This document shows, piece by piece, positions 58,501-64,000 of a stretch of 64,000 nt of DNA; position 1 is the stretch's first letter, and every line of letters begins with the position of its first letter. The position numbers were made by a program, and so were the translations under genes. Origin of the DNA: Scalesia atractyloides (taxonomy: Eukaryota; Streptophyta; Magnoliopsida; Asterales; Asteraceae); the NCBI GenBank assembly GCA_947069175.1, contig CAMTDV010000012.1, positions 37,728,341 through 37,792,340 on the forward strand. Direction: 5' to 3'. Under the pieces are notes generated by a model that was not told the origin of the DNA, did not search any database, and saw nothing but the letters and a program-made list of their open reading frames with translations.

Positions 58501-60529
58501 GTAATAAACAGGTTGCAAATAATAGTATCGGATGTGCTTTTGTTGTTTTGAAGTAGAATATTCAGAATTCAGATAACCAACAAATTTGGATTGTCTAAGA
58601 TACTGAGAATTAAAAGTATCATAATGGCATTTAGTGATGAAAAGTAGAGATGGTTTGCGAATTAGAATAAAATGATTCATATTAGACTAAATGAATGGGT
58701 AATTAAGTAATTTCACTTTGTTCTTAGATGATGAGATTTGATACAGTGCTGAGTATTTGACCCCAAAAATTAATCTAATCAAAAATCAGCCTTAACCAAA
58801 TATCAAAAAATTATTACTGTGAATCAGTTTCAAATGTGAATCAAGACCCCACCTAAGATTAGTTATACAGAAAGAAATTCTTGCAACATCTAAAATCTAA
58901 ATCCATTATAAAAGTATAAAAGAAAAAAGAAAGAGTTGAGATATCAAAGTGCACTGGCTAAACTGAAAATTGTTGAATTTAGGATCCGAAAACTGAAACA
59001 CTATTCCTAGGGTCCTATCATTTTCCATTTCTAATTTCTTCAGATTTTTTATATAGCAAGAAATTAAATAAAAACCTTTTCATAATCAGAAACTGATGTC
59101 ATTTCGGCTGACTCGACAAAGTCCTTGCAGGGGCATGAGAATTTCCATGCACATTGCTCCCAAATGCGACAACTCCATCGGCTTAAAAGCTGAAAACCTT
59201 CAACAACCATATCATACATACACCCTTTGACTTCCTTTGACCACTCAATATCTGCATTTTCAATCGTCTTCAATAGCGCTAGCTGCAAAAAGAAAAAATG
59301 GCAAAGAAAATAATTATTAACACACTCACATACATATATCAACACTTTAATAAACAGATTATCATGTCAAGAAACATTAAACATATAATAAGACGTTCAC
59401 ATGCATATACAAAAAGTAATGCAAAGAAATTAACACCTGGTTCATAGCAGAAGCAAAACGGATAGTAAAGTCGTCATGCTCAGCACGAATTGCTCCAATG
59501 TGATTTATTATCAAATAATGTCGCTGATAAGTGAATCGTGTCAAGGCAACTAATGCAAAATTAGCATAACAAAAACCAAATCCAATGTGTTTAAAACAGT
59601 GTCATAGAGAAACAAAGCCTGAAAAACCAATCTTCTAGGACAACATTTTCTTATATTCAAATCAGTATTAATATCAATATATTTGTAGAATAAATTAAAA
59701 AGACAGTATATGGAGGATATTCATGCACTTCACGGGGTGGGAGTTCATGAGGAGCAGGAAGACTTAGCAAGCGGGTTTGTGTGGAGAATTTAGGGAAATA
59801 CATAGAAAGCTCCTTCAATATTGCAGCTGGTGAAAGATGAAGATCTGGGAATGCAGGTATCACTGGATCATTCTACAAAAAATATATATTAATCTATGTA
59901 AGCAGCAAATATAGTAAAAATATATTGTTTTTTGTCTCATATAAGTTGTATTATATATATGCTAGAGTCAGAAAAAGAAAAGTAGCATGTATACCTTGAA
60001 AATACTGATGAGTCTGTTCATCTTGACCCGCTTGTTGAGTGACTCGCTGTCTTTTTCAGATGATGTTGCTAAGACAACCAGAACAGGAAGAACACGAAGA
60101 AGAACATGTCTTTCAGGAAAAAGAAGTGCAAAATCCAATTCTAGGCATTCAGCTGCATAAACAATCAGAACCTGAAGAATGTCTTCCACACTATCATTGG
60201 TCAAGGAACTCAAAAAAAATGTATCACTAAACCTAAACTAACAAGTGGTTGATAGTAATAATAATAAAGCACATTTTTGGTATAATGATAATACAGCTTT
60301 GCAGGATACTTGTTTACACGAAACATTTCAACATGCAAGTTCAATAAAATGGCCCACCTTGTGCTCAAGAAAATCTGCAAGCAATGCGATAGTTACTTTA
60401 TGAAGTGATATATTAATCAATTTGAAAAAATGTCGAGTGTTAATGGTAGTCATGAAAACCTGTAGATCGTCTAGCTCCTCTCTCATTGAATCCGTATCTT
60501 GCCACTGAATACTGACTTGAGTAAATGTC
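52598..60529 (-). CDS. PIR: SRA1/PIR121/CYFIP homologue (PIROGI/KLUNKER), WAVE/SCAR complex subunit, 5' part missing
   Basis: A subunit of the WAVE/SCAR regulatory complex that links Rac/ROP GTPase signalling to ARP2/3 actin nucleation (trichome and epidermal shape in Arabidopsis). The protein reads co-linearly with plant PIR from memory: 'REELDDLQIFL', 'ALLFPERHVLLRVLPVLVVLA', 'LPAPHELPPREV', 'MYDMVVEGFQLLSRW', 'FRDNLEFLFDRF', 'ALDKYCTKWSAAPKTGF' and the end 'RFENTVSAFETLPQK'-like. Exons from the 3' end: 52598-52792, 53271-53477, 53636-53808, 53917-54121, 54463-54590, 54678-54780, 54956-55099, 55180-55329, 55613-55756, 55863-55982, 56235-56337, 56423-56499, 56605-56775, 56946-57022, 57265-57433, 57876-58023, 58130-58341, 59076-59282, 59437-59530, 59721-59872, 59995-60190, 60310-60374, 60460-60529. 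All phases join, giving 1,102 residues without a break. Plant PIR is about 1,280 residues, so ~180 N-terminal residues lie beyond 64000, past a copia insertion. Two introns look U12-type. Confidence 0.95.
59531..59720 (-). other. U12-type AT-AC intron of PIR
   Basis: In gene sense the intron starts ATATCCTCC at 59720 and ends GATTCAC at 59531. A U12-like branch sequence TGCCTTGAC (59547-59540 region) places the branch A at 59541, 10 bases from the 3' end. Using these sites gives GA|T TAT CAG CGA, i.e. an uninterrupted '...REVHDYQRHYLII'. The nearest GT-AG alternative (GT at ~59702, AG at 59525-59524) would insert extra residues and lose the conserved Tyr-Gln. Confidence 0.8.
60191..60309 (-). 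other. U12-type GT-AG intron of PIR
   Basis: In gene sense the intron starts GTATCCTGC at 60309 (U12 donor consensus RTATCCTY) and ends GATAG at 60191. A near-perfect U12 branch site TTCCTTGAC lies at 60208-60200, branch A 10 bases from the 3' end. Splicing joins AA|T to give '...FRVNNVEDILQ', matching plant PIR. Confidence 0.82.
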
Positions 60530-60574
60530 CTGATAAGCATGAAGCAATTCAGTTTACGTGTTTCTACTTACATG

Positions 60575-60749
60575 TGTTATATATAAAGGTAATCGTAATT
60601 CCTTGATCTCTTATTCAGTAATATCTAAAATATATATACAGGACTAGGACCGACTTCTTAGGAGCTAAAATAGAAAACAAATAAACACAAATAATACATG
60701 ATACTAATCTTCTAATATATTATCCTAAAATAATATACACGCTAATACA
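60575..60749 (-). repeat. 3' LTR of the copia element in the PIR intron (175 bp)
   Basis: In element sense it runs TGTATTAGCG...TATATAACA and is preceded by the purine tract GAGGGGG (60750-60757 on the plus strand as cccccctc). It is short, as in several Ty1/copia lineages. The 5-base flank on the exon side is acatg (60570-60574). The matching duplicate would be beyond the window. Confidence 0.75.
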
Positions 60750-63700
60750 CCCCCTCAGTCTGAGCGGAAGAAGGCTGAATGCACAGGCTGGACTTGAAAC
60801 GACAGAAAAGTTAACGAGGCAGCCCTTTTGTAAAAATATCAGCGTATTGGTAATCAGCAGGAACATGGAGGACCCGAACTGCGCCAATTCTGACCTTTCC
60901 GCGTACGAAATGAATATCCAACTCAACATGTTTAGTACGTTGGTGCTGAACGGGGTTCTCAGATAAGTAAACGGCTGATATGCTGTCACAGTAGACAACA
61001 GTGGCTGTACGAATCGGAACACGTAGTTCTGTCAATAAGTTGCGCAACCAACTCGTTTCAGCAACGGCATTAGCTACCCCAAGGTATTCGGCCTCAGCAC
61101 TTGAACGAGAAATGGTAGCTTGCCGTTTTGATGACCATGACACAATATTATCGCCAAGAAAAACACAATAGCCTGACGTAGAACGCCGGGAATCCGGACA
61201 TCCCCCAGTCAGCATCTGAATATGCAATTAGAGCATTAGACTTGGAGGGACGAATAAGAATACCTTGATCACTCGTGCCTTTTAAATAACCCTAGAATAC
61301 GCTTCAAAAATTGAAAATGGTGTTCACGAGGATCATGCATAAACAAACAAACTTGTTGGACTGCATAGGCAATGTCAGGACGTGTAAACGTAAGATATTG
61401 CAGTGCACCAGCAAGGCTACGGTATAATGAACCATCTGAAAGCGGGGGACCAGATGAAGCACTTAATTTAGAAGCTGTGTCCACAGGTGTGGCACATGGC
61501 TTACAGTTTGTCATGTTAGCCCGAGCAATAATGTCATGTGTGTAATGCTCTTGCGATAAAAATACACCTTGTTTAGGGGTGACCGTGATACCCAGAAATT
61601 GATGCAAAGAGCCCAAGTCCGTCATAGCAAATTCATTGGATAGTAAGCCAATAATTTGACGAAGTAATGTATCAGTGGAAGCTGTGAGTATAATATCGTC
61701 TACATATAAGAGAAGATACGCCATTTGATTACCGTGTTTGTAGACAAATAAGGACGTGTCACTAACCGTGCTGATAAAACCACAAGAAGTAATAAATTTT
61801 GCAAACCGTTGGTACCATGCCCGAGGGGCCTGCTTGAGGCCATAGAGAGACTTTTGTAGCTTACACACATGATGTGGTTTAGAAGGGTCCTTAAAACCTG
61901 GTGGTTGATGCATATAAACAGTTTCGTTCAAATCACCATGCAAAAACGCATTTTTAACATCTAACTGATTTATTTGCCATCCCCGCGAAACCGCAAGACT
62001 AAGGACAGTGCGTATAGTGGATGGTTTTACGACGGGGCTAAAAGTGTCATCACTATCAATACCAACCTGCTGGGATTTCCCATTCACAACTAAGCGGGCC
62101 TTATAACGTTCCAACGTGCCATCAGCATGGAACTTATGGCGAAACAGCGACATACAACGGATGACATGTGCATCCGGAGGTCTAATCACTAATTCCCATG
62201 TATTATTATCCTGTAAAGCTTTGTATTCAGTTTTCATAGCATCAAGCCAATTAGGATCCGATTGGGCATCAATATGGGATTTAGGTACCGGTGAGATAGG
62301 TTGGTTTGCGGAAGTATGTAATGTGTAAGGTGTGTAGGTTTTGATGGTTCCATCACGAGTGCGTGTGACCATCGGGTGTCTGGGTGGGGGAGGGGGCGGA
62401 GGAGGTGTAGGGGCTGCGGGAGACGTGGGAGACGGTGAACCCGAGTTAGCGGGCTGAGTAGAAGGGCTGGTGTAGACAGGTTTTGGTGGGGGAAGGTTTT
62501 TGTTTTGTCGCTGGTAGGTAATAGGTGAGGGAGGCGGCTGATGCGATGTAGGAGAGGGCAAGGTTGGCGGAGAAGAGTTGGGTTCAGGCTGGTTAGGAGA
62601 TGGTGGATCCGTAGGGGTGTGTGGGGCATGCGGAAAAGATGTAGGTGGTGAAAGAAGTGGTGAGATGTCACTTTCTAGAAAGCTATGGTCTACAGGTGAG
62701 GAGGGTTTAGAAAACGGGAACACAGTCTCCGCAAAAGTGACGTGCCGTGAGAGGATTACACTTCCGGTAGAAAGGTTGAGACACCGATAACCCCGAAAAT
62801 GAGCGGGGTATCCAATGAAAACGCAAAGGGAGGACCGATGGGTTAATTTATGGGGTCGGGTTGAGGACGTGTTCGGATAACATGCGCATCCGAAGACCCG
62901 GAGGTGGTCGTAATCAGGTTGACGACCATAGAGAGATGCCATTGGGGTTATAAACCGTAGTTTGGCGGACGATAGGATGTTATGAAGTTAGGAAGCTGTA
63001 TGAAGCGCTTCGACCCAGAAATTGGATGGAAGCGAAGCATGAGTTAAGAGACAGAACATGATTTCGTTTAGACGACGAATCATGCGTTCGGACTTCCCAT
63101 TTTGTTGGGAAGTGTGTGGGCATGAAAACCTAAAGTGAAGACCATTTGCCGTAGCAAATTTCGAAAATTTGAGTTGTCAAATTCACCCCCTAAGTCACAT
63201 TGGAACGACTTAATATCAATGTGAAATTGGGTTTTAACATATTTATGGGATTGGGCAAATTTGAAAAAAGTTTCAGATTTGTATTTCAATGGAAAAACCC
63301 AAGTAAAATTAGTGTAATCATCAATCAACACCATATAATATTTGTAACCAGATTTACTAACGGGCGACGTCCACAAATCACAATGAACAATATCAAATGG
63401 TAATAAAGTAGACGAAGTTGAATTAGCAAATGGTAATCGTTTATGTTTCGACAATTGGCATGAATGACAAACGAGCGATCGCGATCGCTTATTACACGAA
63501 ATTAAATGACTAGAATGAAAAAAAATCCATAATATGATGTCCTGGATGTCCAAGACGATCATGCCAAAAATCGGTTGATGAAGATGAAGCAACAAAAGCG
63601 GAAGCTGAAGCAGTGTTCTTGGTGAGAGGATAAAGTGGGCTGGAGCTATCATGCCTGGTTAGGATCATCCCACTCTTGTAGTCCTTCACAGAAAAACCAT

Positions 63701-63980
63701 ACGGATCAAATTACATAGAAACATTGTTATCTTTAGTGAATTGTTTGCAGATATAAGGTTTTGACGATGTGTGGTGAATAAAGAACATTGTTAAGGACAA
63801 AGTTTTTGGTAGGTGAGGTAATGGTGGTGTTACCGGATCCGTGAATTGGTACTCGATTACCATTACCAACTTTAACAAATTTAATAGGACAAAAATCATG
63901 GAAAAAAGAGATTTTACCTTGGTCCCCAGTGACATGATTAGTAGCACCAGTGTCCATATCCCATGAGTCTTCACCATCAT
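60750..63980 (-). pseudogene. Ty1/copia pol: protease, integrase, RT, RNase H (degenerate)
   Basis: Copia order on the minus strand. Protease 'MDTGATNHVTGD' is near 63957. Integrase follows with 'CHSCQLSKHKRLPF', 'IVHCDLWTSPV' and 'DLGGEFDN' (63652-63080). RT comes in a 557-residue frame (62942-61269), with a Pro/Ser-rich linker, then 'FSPVVKPSTIRTVLSLAV', 'DVKNAFLHGDL', 'LKQAPRAWYQRF' and the catalytic 'LLYVDDIIL'. RNase H is at 61227-60811 ('SRRSTSGYCVFLGDN', 'SRSSAEAEYLGVANA', 'VELDIHFVR', 'ADIFTKGLPR'). Breaks: a frameshift near 63125, a TAA in integrase near 62990, and frameshifts near 61290 and 61215. Gag lies beyond the window. The element sits in an intron of PIR in the same orientation. 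Confidence 0.88.
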
Positions 63981-64000
63981 CAGTTTCTTGAATATTTAGG

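Noticed and set aside
59524..59702. GT-AG alternative for the AT-AC intron of PIR
   Set aside because: It would add residues and lose the conserved Tyr-Gln before Arg-His; the AT-AC sites give an exact join and a U12 branch.

Overview
This is plant nuclear DNA. It contains intron-rich conserved eukaryotic coding sequence, Ty3/gypsy chromoviruses of the Tekay/Del type with very long LTRs, Tat/Athila-type and Ty1/copia fragments, many AT microsatellites, and no bacterial-style gene density. The style of the gypsy elements (LTRs of 2.7-4.4 kb beginning TGTNACA and ending GTGTGACA, a tRNA-iMet primer site, and a Ser/acidic/Pro-rich extra ORF before gag) suggests Asteraceae; that family assignment is an inference.

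Layout. 1-8431: a plus-strand Tekay-type element. The window opens in the last 251 bp of its 5' LTR, and its 3' LTR (5764-8431) is complete and carries an array of tRNA-like modules. 8432-9235: old gag debris. 9236-12705: an isolated LTR-like block. 12915-33676: a minus-strand chain LTR - internal A - LTR - internal B - truncated LTR, from one family with ~4.3 kb LTRs. Internal B keeps its primer site, an extra upstream ORF, gag, protease, RT, RNase H, integrase and chromodomain, all with scattered breaks; internal A is more decayed. 33677-35279: the 3' end of a plus-strand Tat/Athila-like element. 35290-37875: a minus-strand Tnt1-like copia fragment. 37876-41606: a further isolated LTR-like block. 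41607-52400: a mosaic of DNA-transposon remnants, Tat/Retand-like LTRs and gag fragments, a second copy of the tRNA-like LTR, a MITE candidate and a ~1 kb foldback element.

52.6-60.5 kb (minus strand) holds the only host gene I can support: the plant SRA1/PIR121/CYFIP homologue (PIROGI/KLUNKER), a subunit of the WAVE/SCAR actin-regulatory complex. I resolved 23 exons, all phase-compatible, encoding about 1,102 residues to the stop codon. The first ~180 residues lie beyond the window. Two introns have hallmarks of the minor (U12) spliceosome, one of them AT-AC. A Ty1/copia retrotransposon in the same orientation (60575 to past 64000) sits in the next upstream intron, its LTR ending only 45 bp before an exon.

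The retroelement genes supply the usual gag, protease, RT, RNase H and integrase functions, but every copy carries nonsense codons or frameshifts, so none looks autonomous. Coordinates of decayed boundaries are approximate; splice sites and LTR ends marked by TG/CA were placed by reading the bases.
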